Shown here: piece by piece, positions 19,323 through 28,926 of the stretch
How positions within the stretch are numbered: position 1 is the first letter of the stretch
Layout of the letters: each line of letters begins with the position of its first letter
From: Novosphingobium sp.
GTDB taxonomy: Bacteria > Pseudomonadota > Alphaproteobacteria > Sphingomonadales > Sphingomonadaceae
Direction: 5' to 3'
Assembly (NCBI GenBank): GCA_016719755.1
Contig: JADJYM010000004.1
Coordinates: forward strand, 412,686-476,685
Length of the DNA: 64,000 nt
The notes under the pieces: generated by a model
The model's database searches: none
Seen by the model: only the letters and a program-made list of their open reading frames with translations
Told to the model about the DNA's origin: nothing
Program-made: the position numbers and the translations under genes

Positions 19323-20697
19323 ATGTCCCGAAGCGATCCATCCCCGGCACCGGCAGGGCCCGGCACCACTGCCAGCCTGCCACGCGCGCGGGTCGCGCTG
19401 CTGTTCACCGTGATGCTGGTAACGGCCGCGGGCAACACCGCGATGCAATCGGTCATGCCCTCGATCGGCACCGCGCTGAAGGTGGAGGACGTCTGGATCA
19501 GCCTGGCCTACACCTGGTCGGCGCTGCTGTGGATGACCTGCGCGCCGATGTGGGCGCGGCGTAGCGACCGGCGCGGTCGCAAGGCGATGATGGCGATTGG
19601 CCTGCTGGGCTTCATTTCCAGTTTCGGACTGTGCGGCCTGGCGCTGTGGCTGGGCCTCAACGGCTGGCTGGGGCCATCGGCACGCTGCTGCTGTTCGCGC
19701 TGTGCCGATCGCTGTACGGCGGATTCGGATCGGCTGCCCCGCCGGCGGTCCAGGCCTATGTCGCCAGCCGCACCAGCCGGGCGGAGCGGACTCAGGCGCT
19801 GTCGCTGATTTCTTCCAGTTTCGGGCTTGGCACCGTGGTCGGCCCCGCTTTGGCGCCCTATTTCATCATGCCGGGCCTTGGCCTGGTCGGGCCGTTCGTG
19901 GCCTTTACGCTGATTGCCGTGATCGTGCTGGCCGCGCTCAGGTTCTGGCTGCCCGACGATACGCCCGCCTTTGCTGGCCGGGGCGATGTGATGGCCGCGC
20001 CGTTCAGCGCCAATTCCGATTCGCGCACCCGCCCGACCACTGTGGCGGATGAGGACGATGAAGACGCCGAGGTAGAAGGCGCGCCGCGCGCCGTGCCGGA
20101 CAAGATCGCCTGGACCGACCGGCGGATGCGTCCCTGGCTGATCGCAGGGCTGCTGGGCGGGCACGCCCAAGCGGCGGTGATGGGTATTGTCGGCTTCCTG
20201 ATCCTCGACCGGCTGGGGCTGCGCGCCGATCCCGCCGCGGGTGCGGGGCCGACGGGCCTGGTGCTGATGGCGGGCGCGGCGGCGACGCTGCTGGCGCAGT
20301 GGGGATCATCCCGTTCTTCCGGATGGGACCGCGCACTTCGTGCCTGTGGGGGATGGGCATGGCCGCGCTGGGCACGGCCATGCTTTCGGTAGCCGATGAC
20401 ATCCATTCGATCGCGCTGGGCATGATCCTTGCCTCCCTGGGCTTCGGGATGTTCCGCCCGGGTTTCACCTCGGGGGCCTCGCTTGCGGTCAGCCGGGCCG
20501 AACAGGGCCAGTCGGCCGGAATCGTCGCCTCGGTCAACGGCTCGGCCTATATCCTCGCACCGGCAACCGGTGTCTGGCTTTACGGCCATTCGCCGTGGAT
20601 CGGCTTCGCCGCGATCCTGGCGCTATGCCTCAGCGTGATCGTGCTGGGCCTGCGCTCGATGTCGCCTGACGACGAGATGCTGGGCCAGAAACGCTAG
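19323..20697 (+). pseudogene. MFS transporter with two single-base deletions in G runs
   Basis: Major facilitator with the TM1-TM3 region LLFTVMLVTAAGNTAMQSVMPSIG and the loop MWARRSDRRGRKAMM, a variant of the G-x3-D-R/K-x-G-R-R motif between TM2 and TM3. The frame breaks at the G run 19670-19673 and again at 20301-20304; at each point one more G restores the expected helix sequence. The central cytoplasmic loop is unusually acidic (ADEDDEDAEVEGAPRAV). Corrected, it would be ~458 aa. The substrate is not assignable. Both lesions are in homopolymers, so error is likely. Confidence 0.82.
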
Positions 20698-20710
20698 GCC
20701 GCATCGCCGC

Positions 20711-21055
20711 TCACAGGATTTCGTGAACCTTGTCCTGCGGGCGGCACAGCCGCACGCCCTTGTCCGTCTCGACCAGGGGGCGCTCGATCAGCCGGGGCTC
20801 GGCGGCCATCGCGGCAAGGACCGTGGCATCGTCCGCCTGCGGCAGACCGCGTTCTTCGGCATCGGTGCCGCGCAGGCGCAGGCCTGCTTGCGGGGTCATG
20901 CCCGCATCGCGGTAGAGCTGGGCCAGCTTTTCGGCGCTGGGCGGCGTGGCAAGATATTCGACCACGCTCACCTCTACCCCAAAGGTTTCCTGGAGAATCG
21001 CCAGCGTCTTGCGCGAGGTTCCGCACGCGGGGTTGTGCCAGATGGTCGCCTTCAT
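20711..21055 (-). CDS. arsC: ArsC-family (glutaredoxin-type) arsenate reductase
   Basis: Thioredoxin-fold reductase MKATIWHNPACGTSRKTLAI with the single catalytic Cys in NPACGTSRKT, as in plasmid R773 ArsC. RLRGTDAEERGL and LIERPLVETDKGVRLCRP match the arsenate-binding Arg region and the family end. It reduces arsenate to arsenite with glutathione and glutaredoxin. No ars repressor or efflux gene is adjacent, so it may be a stand-alone member of the ArsC/Spx/YffB group. The ATG at 21055 was chosen over an upstream in-frame start because strand beta1 begins there. Confidence 0.85.
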   Translation of the reverse strand: MKATIWHNPACGTSRKTLAILQETFGVEVSVVEYLATPPSAEKLAQLYRDAGMTPQAGLRLRGTDAEERGLPQADDATVLAAMAAEPRLIERPLVETDKGVRLCRPQDKVHEIL

Positions 21056-21127
21056 CGCCGTGCCTTTCTGCAACTTGTGCGGCTCCCTTTACCGCAAATC
21101 CGGCACAGGGCAATTTTGATCCTTGTC

Positions 21128-21146
21128 AATGAGAACGATTCGCATT
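21128..21146. promoter_or_regulatory. Fur box (perfect dyad) upstream of siderophore receptor
   Basis: AATGAGAACGATTCGCATT is a 19-bp dyad (AATGnGAAnnnTTCnCATT) that closely follows the Fur consensus. It lies 45 bp ahead of the TonB receptor ATG and between arsC and that gene. Iron-dependent repression of the receptor is inferred. Confidence 0.75.
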
Positions 21147-21161
21147 AGCGGCAATCTCGTT

Positions 21162-21180
21162 CTTGCAAATCATTCTCAAT
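21162..21180. promoter_or_regulatory. Second Fur-like site
   Basis: Read on the minus strand, the site is TGAGAATGATTTGCA, which matches the 7-1-7 Fur half-site pattern. It lies 16 bp downstream of the first box and directly upstream of the receptor's ribosome site, so two Fur dimers could cover the promoter. Confidence 0.55.
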
Positions 21181-21190
21181 AAGGATCGTC

Positions 21191-23271
21191 ATGACCGCTT
21201 CCCCCCCGCCTCGCCCGTATTGCCTGGTCCTGCGCCGCCGCCGCCTCCGCGCTGGCGGGCGCAGGGGCCGCGCGGGCGGAGGAGGATGCCCCCCGCGATC
21301 ATCGTCTACGGGCGCCCGGACGGCTATGACATCGAGAAGACCCGCACCGCGACCAAGACCGAAACCGCGCTGATCGACGTGCCGCAAAGCGTTTCGGTGC
21401 TGAGCCGCGAACAGCTGGACGACCAGGGCCTTGAACAGCTGGGCGATGCGCTGCGCTATGTTCCGGGCGTTGTCCTGGGCCAGGGCGAAGGGCACCGCGA
21501 CCAGATCAGCCTGCGCGGCCAGAACACCACCGCCGACTTCTTCCTCGATGGGCTGCGCGACGATGCGCAGTACTACCGCGCGCTCTACAACATCGACCGG
21601 GTCGAGGTGCTGAAAGGCGCCAACGCCCTGATTTTCGGGCGCGGCGGCGGCGGCGGGGTGATCAACCGCGTCAGCAAGGTCCCTGAATATGGCCGCAACC
21701 GCACCGATTTCAGCGCCGGGGTCGATACGCTGGGCGGCTGGTCGCTGGCCGCCGACGTGGACCGGGTGCTGTCCGACAACGCGGCAGTGCGGCTCAACGC
21801 GACCTGGGAGGATTTCGCCAGTCACCGCGATTTCTACAGCGGCCACTTCCTGGGGCTCAACCCCAGCATCGGCGTGAAGCTGGGCGAGGCGACCCGCCTG
21901 ACCGCCAGCTATGAATATGCCGAGGACCGCCGCACCACCGATCGCGGCGTACCTTCGCTGGGCGGCCTGCCGCTGAAGGGCTTCGACGACAGCTTCTTCG
22001 GGGTGCCCGCGCTCAACCGCAGCGAAGTGACCGCACACATCGCCCGTCTGCGGCTCGACCACGAATTCGCCAACGAACTGAAGGCCGACCTCACCGCGCA
22101 GTACGCCAGCTACGACAAGTATTACGGCAACGTCTATCCGCGCGGCGCCACCGCCACGACGGTGGAACTGGAAGGCTATAGCGCCGCAACCATGCGGACC
22201 AACTGGGTGGTCCAGGGCAACCTTGTCTGGAAGACCGAGACGCTGGGCCTGCCCCATCAGCTGCTGGCGGGATTCGAGGCGGGTGAGCAGGACACCGATT
22301 CGCTGCGCAGTGAGGCGTTCTTCGGAACTGCCACCCGCGTCACCGTGCCGCTGGCGCAGGTGCTGGCCGTGCCCGCCGCAAGCTTTGGCCCGATCAGCCG
22401 CTCCAGCCGCTCGGACGTGCGGACCCTGTCGGCCTATGTGCAGGACCAGATCGACCTGGGGGACCACGTGAAGCTGGTCGCGGGGCTGCGCTATGACAGC
22501 TTCCGCATCACCTCCACCAACCGGATCAGTGGTTTCGGCGCCACCCGCGAGGATGGCAAATGGTCGCCGCGTCTGGGCCTGATCGTCAAGCCGCGCGAGC
22601 ACCTGTCATTCTACGCCAGCTACGCAAAGAGCTTCCTGCCCCAGTCGGGCGATCAGTTCACCGTGCTCGACGCTACCACCGCGACGCTCGCCCCGGAAGA
22701 GTTCCGCAACCTTGAACTGGGGGCGAAGTGGGACGTGACCGACCGGCTGGCACTGACCGCCGCGCTCTACCAGCTGGACCGCAACAACACCCGCGCCACA
22801 GATCCGGTCACCGGCAATGCCGTGCTGTCCGGATCGAGCCGCGCCAGGGGCTTTGAACTCGCGCTGGTCGGGCAACTTGCCCCGCAGTTGCAGGTAACGC
22901 TGGGTTATGCCCGGCAGGACGGCGAAATCCGTTCCACCACCACGGCCGCGCCCGCCGGTCGGCCCCTCGCCCAGTTGCCGCGCCATCAGGCCTCGGCCTT
23001 CGCCCGCTACAACCTGACCGGCAAGCTGGGCGTGGCCCTTGGCGTGCTGCACCAGTCAAGCCAGTTCGCGACGATCAGCAATGCGGTGCGCCTGCCGGCC
23101 TTCACCCGGCTCGATGTCGCCGTCTTCTATGACCTGTCCGATCGCGTGGCGCTGCAGGTCAATGTCGAGAACCTGACCGACGCGGACTATTTTCCCAGCG
23201 CCCACACCGATAACAACATCACCACCGGCAAGCCACTGAATGCGCGCCTGACCCTGCGGGTGAAGCTGTAG
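21191..23271 (+). CDS. TonB-dependent siderophore receptor (FhuE/Fiu-like), signal-peptide region frame-disturbed
   Basis: Outer-membrane iron-siderophore receptor. Plug: ALIDVPQSVSVLSREQLDDQ, DQISLRGQNTTADFFLDGLR and VEVLKGANALIFGRGGGGGV; the barrel ends FPSAHTDNNITTGKPLN-ARLTLRVKL with a terminal aromatic-poor strand. From 21295 the frame is clean. Upstream, the ATG at 21191 (AAGGATC before it) opens a frame that becomes a convincing signal peptide (RIAWSCAAAASALAGAGA) only if one C is removed from the C7 run at 21201-21207, and rejoins the plug only if one C is removed from the C6 run at 21289-21294. Two Fur sites precede it. Confidence 0.85.
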
Positions 23272-23287
23272 GGGGGCAAGTCGCCTC

Positions 23288-23824
23288 CTACTCCCCCTTC
23301 ATCGCCGGGACCGCGCGGGCGGCGTCTTCGGGCGTCACCCCGGGCGCGGGTGCGGCGCTGATCGTCTCGACCCGGCGCATCATCCGCCCGGCGCGCTGGA
23401 CCGCGCGGACCAGGCGCGGGTAGACCCCGCAGCGGCACAGGTTTGGCACCGCCGCCTTGATATCCTCCACGCTGGGATCGGCATTGCGCGCCAGCAGCGC
23501 GGCGGCGGACATGGCAATGCCCGGGGTGCAGAACCCGCACTGGATCGCCTGCTCGGCCACCAGCGCCTGCTGGACCGGGTGCGAGCGATCGGGCGAAAGC
23601 CCCTCGATCGTGGTCACCACCCGCCCTTCGGCCTCGCCCAGGGTAATCAGGCACGAACGCAGCGCCTGCCCGTCGACCAGCACCATGCAGGCGCCGCAAT
23701 CGCCGCTTCCGCAGCCATATTTTGTGCCGGTCAGGTTGGCCGCATCGCGCAGCCCCCATAGCAGCGGTGTCTGGGGATCGAGCCGGAACTCGACCGCACG
23801 GTCATTGACGGTCAGGCGCGGCAT
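23288..23824 (-). CDS. [2Fe-2S]-binding subunit of a molybdenum hydroxylase (IorA-like)
   Basis: 178-aa small subunit of the xanthine-oxidase family. The plant-type ferredoxin cluster is GCGSGDCGACMVLVDG plus a Cys in RSCL; the second, helical cluster is QCGFCTPG and LCRCGVYPRL. The subunit passes electrons from the Mo cofactor. The large subunit and FAD subunit expected beside it are absent; the upstream gene on the same strand is a class II aldolase. It may serve a distant Mo subunit such as isoquinoline- or aldehyde-oxidoreductase type. Confidence 0.88.
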   Translation of the reverse strand: MPRLTVNDRAVEFRLDPQTPLLWGLRDAANLTGTKYGCGSGDCGACMVLVDGQALRSCLITLGEAEGRVVTTIEGLSPDRSHPVQQALVAEQAIQCGFCTPGIAMSAAALLARNADPSVEDIKAAVPNLCRCGVYPRLVRAVQRAGRMMRRVETISAAPAPGVTPEDAARAVPAMKGE

Positions 23825-23833
23825 GCGAAGGCC

Positions 23834-24619
23834 CTAGTCGCGCCAGCTGCGGTCGATCCTGTCGATCCGCCGCACCCACGCCTCGAAATCGGCGCCCCCG
23901 GCGACATGGCCCGGAACATTCGCCTGGGCAAGATCGCGGTGATGCACCGCCACCACCTCGTCCGGCACGACGATCGGCTTGCCCGCCGCCATCGTCGCCA
24001 GCTGGATTTCGCAGGCGCGCTGAAGCGACCAGTGGAGGATGAACACCTCGGGCAGCGAGCGCCCCAGGATCACCGGCCCGTGATTGCGCAGCATCAGCAC
24101 GCGCTTGTCGCCCAGATTGGCCAGCAGCCGCTCACCTTCCTCGGCGCGCACGGTGATACCTTCGAAATCGTGGTAGGCGATCCGCCCGGCAAAGTTGCAG
24201 GCGTAGAAGTTGACCGGCTGAAGCCCGCCTTCAAGGCTGCACACCGCCATGGTCGCGGTGGTGTGGGTGTGGACGATGGCATGGGCCCAGGGCACGTTGC
24301 GGTGAAACAGCGAATGCTGGACAAAGCCCGCCTTGTTGACCGGATAGGGGCTGCCATCCAGCGTGTTGCCATCAATGTCGATCTTGACCAGGTTGGAAGC
24401 GCACACTTCTGAATAAAGCAGCCCGTACGGGTTGATCAGGAAGGCATTGTCCTCCCCCGGAACCTTGACCGAGATGTGGTTGTAGATCGATTCCGACCAG
24501 CCGAGGTGGTCGAAAATCCGGTAACAGGCGGCCAGTTGCTGGCGAACCTGCCATTCCTCATCGCTGCAATCGACATTGCGCCCGCCGTGGTGGCTGGCAG
24601 GGTTAAGCTGGGTGGCCAT
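23834..24619 (-). CDS. Class II aldolase/adducin domain protein
   Basis: 261-aa zinc-dependent aldolase-fold protein. The metal ligands are in HAIVHTHTTATMAV (H-x-H) and a later His in LMLRNHGPVIL; NHISVKVPGEDNAFLINPYG and FVQHSLFHRNVPWAHA are typical of the alphaproteobacterial adducin-like group. Members cleave phosphorylated sugars or decarboxylate; this subgroup has no known substrate. The ATG at 24619 (MATQLN) is preferred; the longer frame is not conserved. It is followed after 9 bp by the [2Fe-2S] subunit, so both are probably co-transcribed. Confidence 0.83.
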   Translation of the reverse strand: MATQLNPASHHGGRNVDCSDEEWQVRQQLAACYRIFDHLGWSESIYNHISVKVPGEDNAFLINPYGLLYSEVCASNLVKIDIDGNTLDGSPYPVNKAGFVQHSLFHRNVPWAHAIVHTHTTATMAVCSLEGGLQPVNFYACNFAGRIAYHDFEGITVRAEEGERLLANLGDKRVLMLRNHGPVILGRSLPEVFILHWSLQRACEIQLATMAAGKPIVVPDEVVAVHHRDLAQANVPGHVAGGADFEAWVRRIDRIDRSWRD

Positions 24620-24663
24620 TGCATGCTCTCCGGATCTGGATTTCGCCCGCGATCCTAGGCGAG

Positions 24664-26697
24664 TCAGCGCCCGATTGAAAAGCGCAAACCCGCCCATACC
24701 GTGCGCGGCGCGCCAAGGTCGATCGAGCCGCCCTGATTGCGGGTCCAGACCTGGGCATCGGTCACGTTCTCCGCGCGCAGGATCAGGCTGGCGCGGCGGC
24801 TCAGCGGAACATTGGCCCACAGGTCGAGCGTGGTCGCGCCCGGCAGGACATCGATCCCGAGGTCATCCTCGAACTGGGCCGAGGTGTGGCGCAGGCTGGC
24901 CGCGAGCAGGCCGCTTACGCTCCAGCGCCAGGCGAGCGTGGTGCTGGCAGCCCATTCCGGCACTTGCGCCGGGCGTTTGCCATTCAGTGCGGCGGAAGTG
25001 CCGCTGCCCTCAATCCGCGCATCGGTGTACGACAGGGCGCCGTCCCATTCGAACCCGCCCAGCCTGATGCGGGCCGACGCTTCCACCCCCGCGCGCGCAC
25101 CGCATCGATATTGCGCCGCTCGCGCAGGTTGTTGCCAATCGTGACATTGGCGATCGCGCCCTTCACCCGGTTGTCGAAAGCGGTGAGCTGAACCTGGGCG
25201 CCCGGCGCCGGGCGATAATCGAACCCGGCCTCGAACCCGGCCAGCTTCTCGTTCTCCAGCGCCGCGTTCGCGCGGGTGGTGACCGGAAAGACCACGAAGG
25301 GGCGGTAAAGCTCGTTGAGCGTCGGCTGGCGCATCCCGCTGTAGGCCGAGGCGCGCAGGGTCAGCCCCTCTGCCGCGTCAAGCAGCACGCCGCCGCGCAG
25401 ACTGCCGTGCCAGCCGGATCGGTCGGCGAAACGGTTTTCGCTGGTGACGGTGCCTGCCGCATTGGCCTCGATAAAGCGCCCGCCCCGCACCGACCAGCGG
25501 TCAAGCCGCGCCGAACCGGTCAGCCGCAGCGGCCCGAGGGCGCGGTCGTGCTCGATGTAGAAGCCCAGGTCCTGATTGGTCCCGCCCGCGCTGCGCCGGG
25601 CGGTGACCGCTCCAGTATTGGCATTATAGGCCACTTCGCTGAGCTCGCCGCTGGCCCGGCGCCAGTCAATGCCAAGTCGCAGCGAATGGGCATCGTCCAC
25701 CGGCGGGCGCAGTTCCAGCTTGCCGCCCAGCCCGGTGGAGGGTGTGGCGCGCTGGTCCAGCGTCTTGCGATAGCTGGTTGAACTGATCACCACATTGGTA
25801 AAATTACGCGCCTGAACATAACCAAGCAGGTCGAACTGCCACTCCCCGCGTCCAACCAGCCGCAGCGAGGCGTCCTGGCCGCTGGAACTGCTGTCCGCGC
25901 CCGCAAAGCGCAGGGTGCGGTGATCGTCGAACAGCAGCGCGCGGGCCTGAAGCTCAACTTCGCCGGTCAGCGGCACCACGCCGCGCAAGCTCGTCGACCA
26001 GCTGTCGAACCGCGCCCGCACACTGGCCGGAACCCGCTGCGACACCGGGGTGGTCCAGAACCCCTGCCCCCGGTCCCAGCGCCCGCTGACCACGGCAAAA
26101 CCCTCGCCCAGCCGCGGAGCGATTGCAGCGCTCAGTTCGCTCTCGCCCCGGTCATTGGCGGCAAGGCTGGCCTCGGCGAGCGGCAGGCCGCCCGGATTGG
26201 AACTGGTCAGTTCCAGCGTCCCCGCCACCGCGCCCGCCCCAAACGCGCCCGAACCGCCACCGCGCACCAGCGTCACGCGCTCCAGCCGTTCCATCGGCAG
26301 GGCGGAAAACGGCACGTGGCCGAAGAACGGATCGCTGACCGGCACCCCATCAAGCACCACCAGCGTCCGGCTGGAAGCAGTCCCCCAGCCCGCGCAGGGT
26401 CGCGCCCTGGGCCGTGGGATTGGCAGAGCGGCTGTCCGAGCGGCGGAATTGCTGGAACCCCGCCAGGCTCGCCAGCGCATCCTCGATCCGCCCCGACGCC
26501 GAAGCGGCGGTGCGATCACGCGCCAGCGTGCTCACCGAATAGGCCTCAAGCAGCGGCGAGGGATCGAGCCCCTGCCCGGTCACCACGATCTCGTCCGGGC
26601 CCTCCGCTCCCTCGGCCATTGCCGGCGAAGCCGCCAGCAGCAACGGCAGGGTGGCGAAAAGCGAAAGCGGACAAGATGTCAGGAATGCGCGCGTCAT
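24664..26697 (-). pseudogene. TonB-dependent receptor (BtuB/cobalamin-type architecture), two single-base frameshifts
   Basis: Starts MTRAFLTSCPLSLFATLPLL with a signal peptide, then the TonB-box region DEIVVTGQGLDPS and plug elements GRIEDALASLAGFQQFRRSD, TLVVLDGVPVSDPFFGHVPF and LERVTLVRGGGSGAFGAGA; the barrel ends TVWAGLRFSIGR. The frame breaks at a C5 run at 26382-26386 (one base short) and at a C5 run at 25086-25090 (one base long). Repair gives a continuous receptor of ~677 aa. Plug wording resembles BtuB-like porins, but no B12 riboswitch was recognised upstream, so the ligand is open. Confidence 0.8.
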
Positions 26698-26868
26698 AGC
26701 GATAGTGTTCCACCGGAACCGGACTGCAGGATAGCTGGCGCAAGGGGCAGGCGTGACCGGCCCCGGACCATGCCGGTCCTTGGACAGGGGCGAAGGCCAG
26801 GTCAAGACAACCAATGCCCGCGCCCCTAACCGACGCGAGGACCAGTCTATGGATTTTCCTCGAAAAAC

Positions 26869-26913
26869 TGGAGCGGGCGAAGGGATTCGAACCCTCGACC
26901 CCAACCTTGGCAA
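26869..26913 (-). other. 3' fragment of tRNA-Gly(GCC): putative attachment site of the island
   Basis: Read on the minus strand, it comprises the anticodon loop TTGCCAA, the 3' anticodon stem GGTTG, the T-arm GAGGGTTCGAATCCCTT, the acceptor strand CGCCCGC, T and CCA. The 5' half of the tRNA is missing: the bases before the loop do not pair with GGTTG and no D-arm can be drawn. The break sits at the anticodon loop, and a tyrosine integrase lies ~200 bp away. This is the pattern of an integrative element that split a tRNA gene; the intact copy should be at the far end. Confidence 0.65.
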
Positions 26914-27115
26914 AATGCCAGATTGCTTCCGCCGAGAGAACCCCAGAGCCCGCCACCGAACTCTATCCTTCTGAATATACGCACAAATATCGAATGAAAA
27001 CTACGCCAGGACTACCCAATTCCGACCTGTCGTTTCTTCCCGCTCGCTTACATTGTGCGTACATTGCCAAGGACTCCGGCTTGTGTAAGCAAAATGCCGG
27101 AAAGGACAAGCCGGC

Positions 27116-28375
27116 ATGGGCAAGCTCACCAAGACTGCGATCGACGCACTAGCAATCCCGACGAAGGGACAGGTCTTCCTGTGGGATTCGGAGCTGCGGG
27201 GATTTGGCGTGCGCGTCATCCCGTCAGGTCTCAAGGCCTTCGTCGTTCAATACCGGAACGAGGAAGGGCGCAGCCGCCGGATCGTGATCGGTCGCTATGG
27301 CGTCCTCACCGTCGAGCAGGCGCGCAAGCAAGTGATCTTGAAGCTGGCAGCGGTCGTCGGCGGTGCCGATCCTGCCGAGGAGCGAGCGCAGTCCAGGGCG
27401 GCCATCACGATCCGGGAAGTCTGCAATTGGTATCTTGCGAACGCCGAAGCCGGGACGATCCTCGGTCGCAAGCACAGGCCGATCAAGGCTTCGACGCTGG
27501 CCATGGATCGCAGCCGGATCGAGACGCATATCGTGCCTCTGATCGGCACTCGGCAGGTCCGCGCCTTGCGCATCGCCGACATCGAAAAGATGCAGATGGA
27601 CATCGTTGCTGGAAAGACGGCCAGGCCCAGGAAGGAAGGTGGGCGCGGCGGTAAGGCTGCCGGTGGACCCGGAGTGGCCGGCCGTGCGGTCTCGACGCTC
27701 CAAAGCCTCCTGTCTCATGCGCTCCGGTATGACATCGTCGAGAACAACCCCGCCGCAGGCGTTCGCAAGATCGCCGGCAAAGCGCGCACTCGTCGGCTCA
27801 GTGCAGCTGAAATCCGGGCACTTGGCGAAGCGATGGAAATTGCCGAACGGAACGAGGAAAATCCGACTGGCCTCGCCGCCGTGCGAGCCCTGCTGCTGAC
27901 CGGATACCGTATCTCCGAGATCATCGGTATGGAACGGAGCTGGCTTCACGCCGACCGCGGATATGTCCACTTCCCCGACACCAAGACCGATGGGCAAGTG
28001 CGCCCAATCGGCCAGGCAGCGATCCGGTTGCTGAAAGCCCTGCCTGAGAAGCGCGGCCTGTCACTTTTCTTCCCTTCGGATTTTGTGGACCGGCCCTACT
28101 CTGGTGTTCCTGAAACCCTGCGCGCCTTGTGCGCAATCGCAGGCATCAAGGGCGTCACGCCGCATGTGCTCCGGCACACCTTCGGCAGTGTCGCGGGCGA
28201 CATGGGCTTTTCGGAACTGACCATCAAGGCGCTGCTCGGCCATGGCGCTCGCGGCTCGACCCAGAACTACGTCCACATCGACGAAGCACTGCGACTCGCG
28301 GTCGAACGAGTATCAATGAAAATCGCAAACCTGCTCGATGGGCGTGAATCGACCATTCTCCGGCTCGCCGCGTAG
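27116..28375 (+). CDS. Tyrosine-type site-specific integrase (DUF4102/P4 class)
   Basis: 419-aa integrase. The N-terminal arm-binding DUF4102 domain (LTKTAIDALAIPTKGQVFLW ... RGFGVRVIPSGLKAFVVQYR) is followed by a SAM-like core-binding domain and the catalytic domain with LLTGYRISEIIG (Arg I), HVLRHTFG (H-x-x-R) and LLGHGARGSTQNYVHID (His and nucleophile Tyr). All catalytic residues are present, so it should be active. P4-class integrases insert at tRNA 3' ends, which fits the tRNA-Gly fragment upstream. It reads into the island cargo. Confidence 0.92.
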   Translation: MGKLTKTAIDALAIPTKGQVFLWDSELRGFGVRVIPSGLKAFVVQYRNEEGRSRRIVIGRYGVLTVEQARKQVILKLAAVVGGADPAEERAQSRAAITIREVCNWYLANAEAGTILGRKHRPIKASTLAMDRSRIETHIVPLIGTRQVRALRIADIEKMQMDIVAGKTARPRKEGGRGGKAAGGPGVAGRAVSTLQSLLSHALRYDIVENNPAAGVRKIAGKARTRRLSAAEIRALGEAMEIAERNEENPTGLAAVRALLLTGYRISEIIGMERSWLHADRGYVHFPDTKTDGQVRPIGQAAIRLLKALPEKRGLSLFFPSDFVDRPYSGVPETLRALCAIAGIKGVTPHVLRHTFGSVAGDMGFSELTIKALLGHGARGSTQNYVHIDEALRLAVERVSMKIANLLDGRESTILRLAA

Positions 28376-28435
28376 CCGGGAATCCGCCGCTTCCCTCGCA
28401 TTCGGCGGAGAACAAAATCAGACTCGACAAACCTA

Positions 28436-28459
28436 GAACACAATTATATAGTTGTGTTC
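28436..28459. promoter_or_regulatory. Inverted-repeat operator with TATA-like core at operon start
   Basis: Perfect 8-bp arms, GAACACAA (28436-28443) and TTGTGTTC (28452-28459), flank an 8-bp AT-rich core containing TATATA. The repeat ends at the base before the ATG of the first gene, with no ribosome site between, which suggests a -10 element inside the dyad and a near-leaderless transcript. The XRE-domain protein of the operon is the obvious candidate repressor. Confidence 0.6.
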
Positions 28460-28926
28460 ATGATACCGGACTTGATCGAGCTGGGCTCACCTTGCCCCTG
28501 GGCCGTGCTGCCACCCGGCATTCACGATACGACCCTTGACGAGGTAGAGGTGCGTTTCGCGACGACACCGCATCGCAAATGGCTGTTCGCCGGCTTCGTC
28601 CGCATGGCACAGATCCTTGCCGCAGCCGGGTGCCGCTATGTCTATCTGGATGGGAGCTTCGTAACCGCGAAGCCCCACCCCGGGGACTACGACGGCTGCT
28701 GGGATCATGTTGGGGTAGACCACACCAAGCTCGATCCCGTCCTTCTCAATTTCGACAACAAGCGAGCTGCGCAAAAGCAAAATACCTCGGCGAGATGTTC
28801 ATTGCCGGGATGCCCAACGGTCCGGGCGGCCCATTCCTCGACTTCTTCCAGGTCGAGAAGTCGTCAGGCCAGCCCAAGGGTATTCTCCGCATCCCGCTCG
28901 CGCTGCTGAAAGGAGCGACGCTATGA
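28460..28926 (+). pseudogene. DUF6932 family nucleotidyltransferase-like protein, single-base frameshift
   Basis: Short protein MIPDLIELGSPCPWAVLPPG with YVYLDGSFVTAKPHPGDYDG: a Gly-Ser followed by D-x-D about ten residues later is the minimal nucleotidyltransferase motif seen in MNT/AbiEii-type proteins. One base is missing next to 28777: the frame reads RAAQKQNTS, while the other frame reads AKYLGEMFIAGMPNGPGGPF, the expected continuation, and runs to TGA at 28926. That TGA overlaps the next ATG (ATGA). With one G added it is a ~156-aa protein. Function is not established; it is first in a TA-like operon. Confidence 0.65.

Noticed and set aside
26698-26868. Cobalamin riboswitch ahead of the BtuB-like TonB receptor
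   Set aside because: I looked on the minus strand for the B12 box and the conserved core; only scattered GC-rich pieces such as GCCTGCCC occur and no consistent set of stems could be drawn.
26869-26953. Complete tRNA of ~85 nt using GCGGGC at 26947-26953 as its 5' acceptor strand
   Set aside because: Six acceptor bases could pair, but no D-arm forms and the anticodon arm is wrong (the loop lacks T33, stem mismatched). A 3' fragment fits better.
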